DNA of 42,160 bases, taken from positions 1 through 42,160 of the forward strand of contig JALQTJ010000008.1 of assembly GCA_023264015.1 (NCBI GenBank). The letters run 5' to 3'. Shown piece by piece: positions 1-7,767 of the stretch; the first letter of the stretch is position 1, and each line of letters opens with the position of its first letter. Position numbers and translations under genes: made by a program. The notes below the pieces were generated by a model. It saw only the letters and a list, made by a program, of their open reading frames with translations. It was not told the origin of the DNA and did no database searches. This DNA is from Flavobacteriaceae bacterium (GTDB taxonomy: Bacteria > Bacteroidota > Bacteroidia > Flavobacteriales > Flavobacteriaceae).

Positions 1-64
1 AAGAAGTATGAATGCTTTTTTGCGCATAGCCTAAATCTGAAAATTAAATATAGAACATTGCCTG

Positions 65-72
65 TATCTTTG
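65..72 (+). promoter_or_regulatory. -7 promoter element TATCTTTG for the antiporter gene
   Basis: TATCTTTG fits the Bacteroidota -7 consensus TAnnTTTG exactly. It lies only four bases before the double ATG at 77/80, so the transcript would start at or next to the start codon. No TTG/TTTG -33 element is visible at the usual spacing. The rest of bases 1-76 shows nothing else I recognise. Confidence 0.4.
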
Positions 73-76
73 GGGT

Positions 77-1012
77 ATGATGTCATTTCTTTTCATCCTC
101 GCTGGGTTGGGTTTGTTGGTGGTAGGGGGTAACCTGCTGCTGAAGGCGGCCGTTTCTGTGTCGTTGCGTCTTTCGATTCCGAAGATTGTGGTGGGAATGA
201 CTGTGGTGTCGTTTGCTACCTCTTTACCTGAGCTTGTGGTGAGTGTGAATGCGGCACTTGCCGGTTCTCCATCGATTGCGCTGGGTAATGTGGTGGGGTC
301 AAATGCAGCCAATTTGGGGCTTGTTCTAGGAGTTACCTTATTGTTTGGTTCTATGCAGGTGAAGCGATCCTTTTATGTGACCGATTGGCCGGTGATCATG
401 GTGGCCTCTGTTTTACTGTGGTTTTTCCTGGTCAATGATGGGGTGTTGCAACGTCCTGAAGGAGCCATTTTACTACTCTTATTGGTTGGTTTTTTGTGGT
501 ATCTGTTAAAAGTTCAACAACCGGCTCTAGAAGATGAGCTTCCGGAAGACGATGAACTGTTGTCGCCTTTAAAAAACATAGTGTACCTCGGAATAGGAGT
601 GGTGGGGTTGTGGTTGGGTTCAGAATGGCTTGTGGGTGGAGCAATTGATTTGGCTCAAACCTTTGGAGTGAGCGACCGAGTGATAGGAATAACGGTAGTT
701 TCTATTGGTACCAGTATACCAGAATTGGCCGCTTCGATTATCGCCATGCTTCGAAAAGAAAAAGCCATTTCACTCGGAAATCTGGTGGGTTCGAACATCT
801 TCAATATCATGGCGGTCCTGGCCATTACCGGGCTTATTCAGCCCATAAAAGTCGATGATCCTCAATTTTTAAACAGCGACGTGCTTTTTATGTTGGGGTT
901 TGCTGCGGCGTTGTTGCCCTTGGTTTTGCTGTCCAAAAAGCGCGAATTAAACTTCTTTCAGGGTGTGGTGCTGCTCGTCGGTTACGTTTTCTTTATTTAC
1001 CAAGTAATCTAA
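77..1012 (+). CDS. Calcium/sodium antiporter, CaCA family (YrbG-like)
   Basis: Inner-membrane cation exchanger of 311 residues, expected to move Ca2+ against Na+ or H+. The sequence is almost wholly hydrophobic with about ten membrane segments. It carries the two inverted alpha repeats of the CaCA family: GMTVVSFATSLPE (40-52) with GNVVGSNAAN (70-79), and GITVVSIGTSIPE (204-216) with GNLVGSNIFN (234-243). The acidic residue of each SLPE/SIPE motif is the expected cation ligand. An acidic cytoplasmic loop (about 150-163) separates the halves. Two ATGs are adjacent (77 and 80); either may be used. It is monocistronic and convergent with glutamine synthetase. The ion preference cannot be read from sequence. 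Confidence 0.93.
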   Translation: MMSFLFILAGLGLLVVGGNLLLKAAVSVSLRLSIPKIVVGMTVVSFATSLPELVVSVNAALAGSPSIALGNVVGSNAANLGLVLGVTLLFGSMQVKRSFYVTDWPVIMVASVLLWFFLVNDGVLQRPEGAILLLLLVGFLWYLLKVQQPALEDELPEDDELLSPLKNIVYLGIGVVGLWLGSEWLVGGAIDLAQTFGVSDRVIGITVVSIGTSIPELAASIIAMLRKEKAISLGNLVGSNIFNIMAVLAITGLIQPIKVDDPQFLNSDVLFMLGFAAALLPLVLLSKKRELNFFQGVVLLVGYVFFIYQVI

Positions 1013-1013
1013 A

Positions 1014-1053
1014 TAAAAAATCCGCCAACTGCTTTTGGGGCAATGGGCGGATT
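1014..1053 (-). terminator. Intrinsic terminator of glutamine synthetase
   Basis: Eight-base arms AATCCGCC (1019-1026) and GGCGGATT (1046-1053) form a hairpin. On the minus strand it is followed by a T run (plus-strand A run 1015-1020). It sits directly downstream of the minus-strand glutamine synthetase stop. On the plus strand no T tract follows, so it serves mainly the minus-strand gene. Confidence 0.7.
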
Positions 1054-1080
1054 GTGATTTGAAACCGTTAGTGGTAAGCC

Positions 1081-2091
1081 TTAAACTTTAGCTGATTTTA
1101 CGGTTTTAATAATACGGCTGGCAACCTGATAAGGATTGGCGTTTGAAGCAGGACGTCTGTCTTCAAGATAACCTTTCCATCCGTGCTCAACGGTGTAGAT
1201 TGGAATACGGATTGAGGCGCCGCGGTCAGAAACTCCGTAAGAGAACTGATCGATAGATTGCGTCTCGTGAAGACCAGTTAAGCGCTGATCGTTGTAAGCT
1301 CCATACACTGCGATGTGCTCTTTAGTAACAGGTCTGAAAGCCTCACAAACTTTCTCATAAACCTCTTTACTTCCGCAGGTGCGGAGAAGGGTGTTCGAGA
1401 AGTTGGCGTGCATACCTGAACCGTTCCAGTCTCCGTGAACGGGTTTAGGGTGAAGTTCGATATAGTATCCGTATTTTTCGGTTACTCTGTTAAGAAGGTA
1501 GCGGGCTACCCAGATTTGATCTCCGGCTTCTTTTCCGCCTTTCGCAAAAATTTGGAATTCCCACTGACCAGGAGCAACTTCTTGGTTGATTCCTTCAACA
1601 TTCAATCCGGCCTCAAGACAAATATCTAAATGTTCTTCAACGAAGTCTCTCCCCCATGTGTAGCGCCCACCTACAGAACAGTAATACTGACCTTGTGGTC
1701 CAGGGAAACCGCCACGTGGGAAGCCTAATGGAAGATCTGTTTCTGTGTCCATCAAGAAGTATTCTTGCTCGAATCCGAACCAGAAATCGTTGTCGTCATC
1801 GTCGATAGTCGCACGGTGATTTGAAACGTGTGGAGTTCCATCAGGATTCATTACTTCACACATAACTAAGTATCCGTTTAAACGATCAGGATCCGGAAAA
1901 ATGTTAACCGGTTTTAGAATGCAGTCTGACGAGTTTCCTTCAGCCTGAAGGGTTGAACTACCGTCAAATGACCAGTCCGAGCAGCTTTCTAGTTTACCGT
2001 CGAAGTCTGATACAATTTTCGTTTTACTTCTGAGTTCTTGAGTCGGGCTGTATCCGTCAAGCCAGATGTATTCTAATTTTGCTTTGCTCAT
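1081..2091 (-). CDS. glnII: Glutamine synthetase, eukaryote-like type II (GSII)
   Basis: Condenses ammonium and glutamate to glutamine using ATP in the cytoplasm. The 336-residue length and sequence fit the short GSII family rather than the ~470-residue GSI or ~730-residue GSIII. Visible are the N-terminal beta-grasp part with YIWLDGYS and WSFDGSST, the catalytic section with EQEYFLMD, GGRYTWGRDFVEEHLDICLEAG and NVEGINQEVAPGQWEFQ, the metal/ATP segment HPKPVHGDWNGSGMHANFSN, and the C-terminal SIRIP and YLEDRRPASNANPY. It lies alone on the minus strand and has its own terminator. With PII and the ammonium channel at 8.5-10.2 kb it forms the nitrogen-assimilation set of the window. Adenylylation is not expected for GSII. 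Confidence 0.95.
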   Translation of the reverse strand: MSKAKLEYIWLDGYSPTQELRSKTKIVSDFDGKLESCSDWSFDGSSTLQAEGNSSDCILKPVNIFPDPDRLNGYLVMCEVMNPDGTPHVSNHRATIDDDDNDFWFGFEQEYFLMDTETDLPLGFPRGGFPGPQGQYYCSVGGRYTWGRDFVEEHLDICLEAGLNVEGINQEVAPGQWEFQIFAKGGKEAGDQIWVARYLLNRVTEKYGYYIELHPKPVHGDWNGSGMHANFSNTLLRTCGSKEVYEKVCEAFRPVTKEHIAVYGAYNDQRLTGLHETQSIDQFSYGVSDRGASIRIPIYTVEHGWKGYLEDRRPASNANPYQVASRIIKTVKSAKV

Positions 2092-2275
2092 ATCATTATT
2101 TGATTGAAATTTTCCCGAAAATAACTTTTTAATTCGCTAACGCTCTATCATAACCCTCGAGTTATCAAATAATTATAAACTTGTTAAAAATCTGAACGTT
2201 GAATCGTTAATGCCATAAACCTTTTGGCTTTTCTTTTATAAAGGCATAAGTTCTATTTTTGCTCAAACCATTTCC
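2092..2275. other. Divergent intergenic region between glnII and purM
   Basis: A 184-base A/T-rich spacer holding the promoters of both flanking genes. A purM -7 box is visible at 2254-2261. On the glnII side I find no exact TAnnTTTG. A weak dyad with ATAAC/GTTAT arms lies near 2150-2175; it is too short to call an operator. Confidence 0.5.
2254..2261 (+). promoter_or_regulatory. -7 promoter element TATTTTTG for purM
   Basis: Exact match to TAnnTTTG, fifteen bases before the purM ATG. A TTTTG at 2222-2226 lies 27 bases upstream, which is longer than the usual 17-23 base spacer, so the -33 element is uncertain. Confidence 0.45.
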
Positions 2276-3457
2276 ATGTCCACTTCAGATTCAAATCGCT
2301 ACGCACAAAGAGGAGTTTCAGCTTCGAAAGAAGATGTGCATGAGGCGATCACTAATGTGGATAAGGGATTGTTTCCTCAAGCATTTTGCAAGATTGTTGA
2401 AGATTCGCTGACCGGTGATGACGATTACTGTATCGTCATGCACGCTGACGGGGCCGGAACCAAGTCTTCACTTGCCTACATGTATTGGAAAGAAACGGGT
2501 GACTTGTCGGTATGGAAAGGTATCGCACAAGATGCGTTAGTGATGAATCTTGATGACTTGATATGCGTAGGAGTAACAGATCATATTTTGTTGTCTTCTA
2601 CCATAGGGCGTAACGCTCGGTTGATCCCTAAAGAGGTGATTAAGGCGCTCATTGAAGGCACCGAAGAATTAGTAGCCACATTGCGTCCGCATGGTGTTAA
2701 TATTCAAACCACCGGAGGAGAGACGGCAGACGTAGGAGATTTGGTGCGTACGGTGATTGTAGATTCTACGGTAACAGCGCGGATGAAGCGTTCTGAAGTC
2801 ATTGATAATGCCAATATTCAACCCGGAGATGTCATTGTAGGCTTTGCTTCGTTCGGTCAGGCGACTTACGAAAGCGAATACAATGGGGGTATGGGAAGTA
2901 ATGGATTGACTTCTGCGCGTCATGATGTATTCGGAAAAGATCTGGCGGAGAAATACCCAGAGACTTTTGATGGAGGATTACCTAAAGATCTGGTGTATTC
3001 AGGGAGTCTAGGCTTGACAGATGCCGTCGAGGGCTCGCCGCTTGACGCCGGTAAGTTAGTTTTGTCTCCTACACGGACTTACGCGCCGATCGTCAAGGCA
3101 ATGCTGAGTGAAATAGAGCGTTCACAGCTTCATGGACTCGTCCATTGCAGCGGAGGAGCTCAAACCAAAGTATTACACTTTGTAAACCAGCTTCACGTCA
3201 TCAAAGACAGTTTATTTGAGGTGCCTGTTTTGTTCCAGACCATTCAACGCGAATCAAAAACGAGCTGGAAAGAAATGTATAAGGTCTTCAATTGCGGACA
3301 TCGGCTTGAAGCCTATGTGCCTGCCGCTTTGGCGCCAACACTAATTGCCATTTCAGAGCGCTTTGGAGTAGCGGCTAAAGTGATCGGTCGTGTTGAAGCC
3401 AGCGACAAGAAGAAGCTTACCATTGAAAGTGAGCACGGGACCTTTGAATACCTTTAG
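2276..3457 (+). CDS. purM: Phosphoribosylformylglycinamidine cyclo-ligase (AIR synthase)
   Basis: Closes the imidazole ring in de novo purine synthesis: FGAM plus ATP gives AIR. The 393-residue protein is the longer form I associate with Bacteroidota. It has the N-terminal RYAQRGVS segment, the nucleotide-binding HADGAGTKSSLAY, the conserved DDLICVG and GGETADVGD motifs (GETAEM in most PurM), and the C-terminal half with HCSGGAQTK and FNCGHRLEAY. It starts the plus-strand run purM-prfA-pyrF-hydrolase, 47 bases ahead of prfA. The other purine gene in the window is guaB at 28.2 kb. Confidence 0.92.
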   Translation: MSTSDSNRYAQRGVSASKEDVHEAITNVDKGLFPQAFCKIVEDSLTGDDDYCIVMHADGAGTKSSLAYMYWKETGDLSVWKGIAQDALVMNLDDLICVGVTDHILLSSTIGRNARLIPKEVIKALIEGTEELVATLRPHGVNIQTTGGETADVGDLVRTVIVDSTVTARMKRSEVIDNANIQPGDVIVGFASFGQATYESEYNGGMGSNGLTSARHDVFGKDLAEKYPETFDGGLPKDLVYSGSLGLTDAVEGSPLDAGKLVLSPTRTYAPIVKAMLSEIERSQLHGLVHCSGGAQTKVLHFVNQLHVIKDSLFEVPVLFQTIQRESKTSWKEMYKVFNCGHRLEAYVPAALAPTLIAISERFGVAAKVIGRVEASDKKKLTIESEHGTFEYL

Positions 3458-3504
3458 GGTAGCAGTTTAGAAAACCCTTAAATTCGAAAGAACTTCATCA
3501 CCCT

Positions 3505-4581
3505 ATGTTAGATAAACTCAATATCATTAAGCAACGTTACGACGAGATCGGTGACCTCATCATTCAACCTGATGTGATTGCTGATCAAAAGCGTTATGTG
3601 CAATTGAACAAAGAATACACTTCTTTAAAGGCTCTTGTTGAAAAGCGAGAAGTATACCTGTCGCTTAAGAATAATCTCTCAGAGGCCGAAGAGCTCATCT
3701 CTCAATCAGATGATGCCGAAATGGTTGAAATGGCGCGCATGCAATTGGATGAGGCTAAAGCTGCGCTTCCGGCTATTGAAGAAGAGATTAAATTTTTGCT
3801 TATACCTAAAGATCCTGAAGACGAGAAAGATGTGGTAATGGAGATCCGTGCCGGAACGGGCGGAGATGAGGCGAGTATTTTTGCAGGGGATCTCTTCAGA
3901 ATGTATACGAAATACTGTGAGTCTCGCGGATGGAGGACGAACATCATTGACTTGAACGAAGGAACAAGCGGAGGGTATAAAGAGATTCATTTTGAGGTCA
4001 CCGGACAAGATGTGTACGGCACCCTTAAATTTGAGGCAGGTGTACACCGCGTGCAGCGGGTTCCTCAAACAGAGACTCAGGGTCGAGTGCATACCAGTGC
4101 TGCTACAGTTATGGTGATTCCTGAAGCTGAAGATTTTGATGTTGAAATTGATCCGAAAGAAGTGCGAATTGACTTTTTCTGTTCGTCAGGTCCGGGTGGA
4201 CAATCGGTGAATACGACCTATTCGGCGGTGCGTCTCACTCACCTTCCGACCGGATTGGTCGCTCAGTGCCAAGATCAGAAGTCACAGCATAAGAATAAAG
4301 AGAAGGCCTTTAAAGTATTAAGGTCACGCCTATACGATCTCGAACTGGCCAAGCGTCAAGAAGAGGATGCGGCGAAGCGTAACTCTCAGGTTAGCTCAGG
4401 AGATCGCTCGGCAAAGATCCGCACTTACAATTATCCTCAAGGACGTGTGACTGATCACCGCATTGGTTTGACGCTCTACGACCTTCAAGGAATCATCAAT
4501 GGGGATATTCAGAAGATTATTGATGAACTGCGAATGGTGGAGAATACAGAAAAACTCAAAGAAGCTTCAGAAACGCTATAA
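3505..4581 (+). CDS. prfA: Peptide chain release factor 1
   Basis: Recognises UAA and UAG in the ribosomal A site and triggers peptidyl-tRNA hydrolysis. At 358 residues it has standard RF1 length. The N-terminal helical domain carries [21 protein letters not shown] (about 114-134). The stop-codon reading loop has the RF1-type PxT tripeptide as PQT (187-189), which separates it from RF2 (SPF). The catalytic GGQ is at 231-233 within [11 protein letters not shown], the site of PrmC methylation. The gene is three bases from pyrF, so the two are probably co-transcribed and translated together. Confidence 0.97.
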   Translation: MLDKLNIIKQRYDEIGDLIIQPDVIADQKRYVQLNKEYTSLKALVEKREVYLSLKNNLSEAEELISQSDDAEMVEMARMQLDEAKAALPAIEEEIKFLLIPKDPEDEKDVVMEIRAGTGGDEASIFAGDLFRMYTKYCESRGWRTNIIDLNEGTSGGYKEIHFEVTGQDVYGTLKFEAGVHRVQRVPQTETQGRVHTSAATVMVIPEAEDFDVEIDPKEVRIDFFCSSGPGGQSVNTTYSAVRLTHLPTGLVAQCQDQKSQHKNKEKAFKVLRSRLYDLELAKRQEEDAAKRNSQVSSGDRSAKIRTYNYPQGRVTDHRIGLTLYDLQGIINGDIQKIIDELRMVENTEKLKEASETL

Positions 4582-4584
4582 GTC

Positions 4585-5403
4585 ATGGATACTAGTTCTT
4601 TAACGGAGCACATCCGCACCAAGGGTTCGTTTTTATGTGTAGGTATTGATCCTGTGCTTGAGCGCTTACCTTCTCATCTTAGAACAGATTCAAAGGGATT
4701 ATTGACGTTCTGCACTGCTATCGTCGATGCCACGGCTGATCATTGTGTGGCCTTTAAGCCCAATACAGCCTTTTTTGAAGCCTTTGGGGTTGACGGATGG
4801 AGTGCTTTGTCTGAACTCGTAGCCTATATCAAGAAACACCATCCGTCTCATTTAATTATCGCGGATGCGAAGCGAGGGGATATCGGAAACACGGCGAAGG
4901 CTTATGCTAAAGCGTTTTTTGAGGTAATGAATTGTGATGCCATCACGCTCTCGCCGTACATGGGTGCTGAGACACTTACCCCTTACTTGGAGTATCCGAA
5001 CAAATTCGCTATCGTATTAGCGCTCACCTCAAATCAAGGAGCCTTTGATTTTCAATGGGACTCAGAGGAGAAAAATACGCATTTGGTAGAGCGCGTTATT
5101 GCAAAGACTCAAGATTTACTCAATAGTGAGCGCATAATGTATGTAGTAGGCGCTACACAAAGCACCCAGCTTGAGTATTTGAGAGCTTTAGCCCCAGATT
5201 CTTTCTTTTTGATGCCCGGAATCGGAGCTCAAGGAGGATCGCTTTCTGAGGCCTATGCGGCCGCTAAAAACGCGTCGGTGGGGGTCTTGGTAAACTCTTC
5301 TCGAGGAATCATATACGCCTCTTCTGGTCTTGACTTCGCTGAAGCCGCTCAAAAAGAGGCCGCTGCATTGCACGAACAAATGCGGGTATTGCTTTATATT
5401 TAA
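4585..5403 (+). CDS. pyrF: Orotidine 5'-phosphate decarboxylase
   Basis: Makes UMP from OMP, the last step of de novo pyrimidine synthesis. The 272-residue length and sequence fit the long (type 2) bacterial subfamily. The catalytic Asp-Lys-Asp array is in DAKRGD (94-99), preceded by the substrate-binding VGIDPVLERLP and FKPNTAFFE. The C-terminal phosphate-binding loop is MPGIGAQGG followed by VNSSRGI. Gaps to prfA and to the downstream hydrolase are three bases each, so it is an internal operon gene. pyrD is encoded separately at 26.2 kb. Confidence 0.96.
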   Translation: MDTSSLTEHIRTKGSFLCVGIDPVLERLPSHLRTDSKGLLTFCTAIVDATADHCVAFKPNTAFFEAFGVDGWSALSELVAYIKKHHPSHLIIADAKRGDIGNTAKAYAKAFFEVMNCDAITLSPYMGAETLTPYLEYPNKFAIVLALTSNQGAFDFQWDSEEKNTHLVERVIAKTQDLLNSERIMYVVGATQSTQLEYLRALAPDSFFLMPGIGAQGGSLSEAYAAAKNASVGVLVNSSRGIIYASSGLDFAEAAQKEAAALHEQMRVLLYI

Positions 5404-5406
5404 ATC

Positions 5407-6198
5407 ATGCTTCACTTCACTACATACACTGATGCAAAAGCTGAGCAATGGGTCACCTTTGTTCACGGTGCTGGAGGTAGTTCGTCGATTTGGTTTAAGC
5501 AAATACGAGATTTTAAAAAGCATTTCAATGTGTTACTCATTGATTTAAGGGGGCATGGTAACTCGAAGATCCCGCTTTCACAAGCCTTTCATTCGCGTTA
5601 TACGTTTGATTCAATAACTGATGATATTGTTGAGGTACTCGATCATTTAGCCATTGAGCGCTCCCATTTTGTGGGTATCTCTTTAGGGACCATTCTGATT
5701 CGAAATCTAGCCGATCGTTACCCGAATAGGGTGCAATCGATGGTGTTGGGTGGTGCGATTGTGAAGCTTGATGTGCGTTCGCGTTTACTGATGTTATTGG
5801 GGAATCTGTTTAAATCTGTAGTGCCTTACCTCTGGTTGTATCGTTTCTTTGCGTTTATCATCATGCCGAATAAAAACCATAAAGAGTCTCGTCATTTGTT
5901 TGTTCGAGAAGCGAAAAAACTGTATCAAAAAGAGTTTTTAAAGTGGTTTAAGCTAACGGCAGACCTCAATCCGCTGCTGCGATTCTATCGTTCTGTTCGC
6001 GTTGATATTCCGACCCTCTACGTGATGGGTGAAGAAGACTATTTGTTTTTACCTCCAATAAAAGAGCTGATCAAGCATCATGCAAATGCTACGCTTGAGG
6101 TCGTAAAAAGGTGTGGGCATGTAGTGAATGTTGAACAGCCACTAATTTTCAATAAAACGGCTCTAGGATTTCTTCAACAACGCGCTCAGTTGAGCTGA
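5407..6198 (+). CDS. Alpha/beta-fold hydrolase
   Basis: A 263-residue single-domain alpha/beta hydrolase of unknown substrate. It has the oxyanion region FVHGAGGSS (18-26), LIDLRGHGNS (44-53), the nucleophile elbow GISLG with Ser92, a helical cap region (about 125-190) rich in Leu, Phe and basic residues, the acid Asp211 in GEEDYLF and the base His238 in CGHVVN. No signal peptide is visible, so it is probably cytoplasmic. It follows pyrF by three bases. Its 3' end overlaps the convergent gene at 6186-6560 by 13 bases. Esterase, lipase or C-C hydrolase activity cannot be told apart from sequence. Confidence 0.85.
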   Translation: MLHFTTYTDAKAEQWVTFVHGAGGSSSIWFKQIRDFKKHFNVLLIDLRGHGNSKIPLSQAFHSRYTFDSITDDIVEVLDHLAIERSHFVGISLGTILIRNLADRYPNRVQSMVLGGAIVKLDVRSRLLMLLGNLFKSVVPYLWLYRFFAFIIMPNKNHKESRHLFVREAKKLYQKEFLKWFKLTADLNPLLRFYRSVRVDIPTLYVMGEEDYLFLPPIKELIKHHANATLEVVKRCGHVVNVEQPLIFNKTALGFLQQRAQLS

Positions 6199-6560
6199 AC
6201 CTTCCATTGATTGTAATTATTCAGTAACAGTCTTCTATATAGGCGCAAGGCTCTTCTAGATACTTTTAGGTATTCTCTATTCACTGAATGGTCGCGCTCC
6301 AATCCCCTAATGTAAGATTGTAGGTTTTTCGCTAAAATTAAAGCGAATCGAAGCATGCTGTAGTGTTTACTCAAAGAAGCATGGTCGGTCAGCGCCGAAT
6401 ACATGCTGTTTTTCAGCAATATTGAATCTTCAATGAGTTGATGGGTGATCTCAGAAGTGAGTGCATTTGGGACGCGCTCAGGCTGTTGCGTAAAGCCTAC
6501 CCGCTCTGTAATGGCACAGAGTGACAGGGTTTCTTTATACAATTTTTCTGAAACGATCAT
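6186..6560 (-). CDS. Hypothetical all-helical small protein
   Basis: A 124-residue protein I do not recognise. It looks wholly alpha-helical. An acidic/neutral N-terminal half (about 1-60) is followed by a basic C-terminal half with RRALRLYRRLLLNNYNQWK. No signal peptide, membrane span or catalytic motif is visible. Its stop overlaps the 3' end of the hydrolase gene by 13 bases. It is divergent from the Lrp gene across a 107-base A/T-rich gap. It resembles a small four-helix-bundle protein in composition only. It is kept as a gene because its ATG lies at the edge of the intergenic region and nothing else covers most of it. Confidence 0.6.
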   Translation of the reverse strand: MIVSEKLYKETLSLCAITERVGFTQQPERVPNALTSEITHQLIEDSILLKNSMYSALTDHASLSKHYSMLRFALILAKNLQSYIRGLERDHSVNREYLKVSRRALRLYRRLLLNNYNQWKVQLN

Positions 6561-6667
6561 ACCCTAAAATTACCGTAGGAAGTTGAGTAAGGAATGCACT
6601 ATTTAATGTAATATTATATACTTACGATAATTTTTAAATATTTTTAGTTAAAATTCGATATTTATTT

Positions 6668-7105
6668 ATGTTAGATCGTATTGATACAAAATTGATTCGC
6701 TTACTCCAAAACAATGCACGTGTATCTTTTACCGCCATGGGAAAAGAAGTAGGTTTGAGTTCTGCGGCCGTAGCAGATCGAATTCGACGATTAGAGGATC
6801 AGGGAGTTATTCTAGGCTATAGTACGCAAATAGATCCTTCAAAGGTGGGGCAGTCGTTGCATGCTATCATACACCTAAGAGCCTTTGTAGGAATGCTTAA
6901 GCCTTTTTTGGCGCGTGTTCCTTCGCTAAAAGAGATTCGCAATTGCTATCGGGTAACGGGGAATGAGAATATTATAATGGAGGTGGTTCTTGAAGATCAG
7001 AAGCACCTAGAAGCCTTGATAGATTTGTTAATTTCGTATGGTGAAACCCGCACTCATATTGTGCTCTCTCAAGTTATACGCGATGCACCGCTTTCTTCTC
7101 TATAG
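6668..7105 (+). CDS. Lrp/AsnC family transcriptional regulator
   Basis: A DNA-binding regulator of 145 residues, standard family length. The N-terminal winged HTH spans about residues 1-55: LDRIDTKLIRLLQNNAR, then the recognition part VGLSSAAVADRIRRLEDQGVI. A beta-linker leads to the C-terminal RAM ligand-binding domain with YRVTGNENIIMEVV and the usual length. Such proteins sense amino acids or small metabolites and often regulate their own neighbours. The last 23 bases overlap the lipoprotein gene downstream, which suggests coupled expression. The leader (6561-6667) is extremely A/T-rich without an exact TAnnTTTG box. The ligand cannot be read. Confidence 0.92.
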   Translation: MLDRIDTKLIRLLQNNARVSFTAMGKEVGLSSAAVADRIRRLEDQGVILGYSTQIDPSKVGQSLHAIIHLRAFVGMLKPFLARVPSLKEIRNCYRVTGNENIIMEVVLEDQKHLEALIDLLISYGETRTHIVLSQVIRDAPLSSL

Positions 7106-7721
7106 CCTGATTTTTGTCGGACTCGTAGGGTGTTCTGAGAAACGCTACCACCACGAAAGGGTACAGGTAGATTTAGACACCGTACCTAAAGTGCTGCATG
7201 CGGTTTACGAGTGGCAAAATGAAAAGAACGCTTCCTTTAAGGACGGGGCTTTGAGTCCGTTGCGTCCTAAAGAGCGAAAGCGTTTCGAATCCCTATCCTT
7301 CTTTGAACCTGATAGTACGTTTATGGTAACCGCTGTATTTGAAGAGGTGTTTGACGCCGAACCCTTTGAAATGCCGACCACTGCGAATACCTCGACTAAG
7401 GAGGTGCTCTATGGACGACTGTATTTTGACTTAAAGGGGCAGACGTTTTCTCTAGAGGTATATAGGGCCTACGAACCCGAAGACGACTATGTTTTTCTTC
7501 CGTTTCGCGATGAAACCAACGGGGTGAATACTTATGGAGGAGGGCGCTACATCGATCTGCGTTATCCGCTAAGTGATTCGGTAACTATCGATTTTAATAA
7601 GGCCTATAACCCGTATTGCGCCTATAATCCGAAGTATGCATGTGCGCTGGTTCCGGCTGTGAATACCCTTTCGGTGGCTGTAGAGGCTGGTGAGAAGCGG
7701 TTTGATTTGTTATTTAAGTAA
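7083..7721 (+). CDS. DUF1684 family lipoprotein
   Basis: A 212-residue exported lipoprotein. I start it at 7083, inside the end of the Lrp gene, because that ATG opens a clean signal peptide: Arg3, a hydrophobic run and the lipobox LVGC with Cys17 as lipid site. The in-frame upstream ATG at 7038 would bury the signal. The body matches DUF1684: FLPFRDETNGVNTYGGGRY, then IDFNKAYNPYCAYNPKYACALVP, then AVEAGEK near the C-terminus. Two Cys in the CAYNPKYAC stretch could bind metal or form a disulphide. The family function is unknown to me. It ends in a strong shared terminator. Confidence 0.88.
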   Translation: MHRFLLYSLIFVGLVGCSEKRYHHERVQVDLDTVPKVLHAVYEWQNEKNASFKDGALSPLRPKERKRFESLSFFEPDSTFMVTAVFEEVFDAEPFEMPTTANTSTKEVLYGRLYFDLKGQTFSLEVYRAYEPEDDYVFLPFRDETNGVNTYGGGRYIDLRYPLSDSVTIDFNKAYNPYCAYNPKYACALVPAVNTLSVAVEAGEKRFDLLFK

Positions 7722-7759
7722 AAAATTAGAGCGCTGCCCCAGGCAGCGCTCTAATTTTT
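7721..7759. terminator. Bidirectional intrinsic terminator, 18-base perfect stem
   Basis: AAAAATTAGAGCGCTGCC (7721-7738), a three-base loop CCA and the exact reverse complement (7742-7759). The A/T ends give a U tract in both directions, so it terminates the DUF1684 lipoprotein transcript and the convergent PII-Amt-barrel operon. The left arm begins on the last base of the lipoprotein stop codon. Confidence 0.92.
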
Positions 7760-7767
7760 GATGCTGG

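Noticed and set aside
2092-2275. Structured RNA or riboswitch ahead of purM or glutamine synthetase
   Set aside because: Only short, weak dyads are present; no conserved purine or glutamine riboswitch core is recognisable.
3702-4092. Two overlapping minus-strand open frames inside prfA
   Set aside because: prfA is intact and fully explained by motifs; the antisense frames share no features with real proteins.
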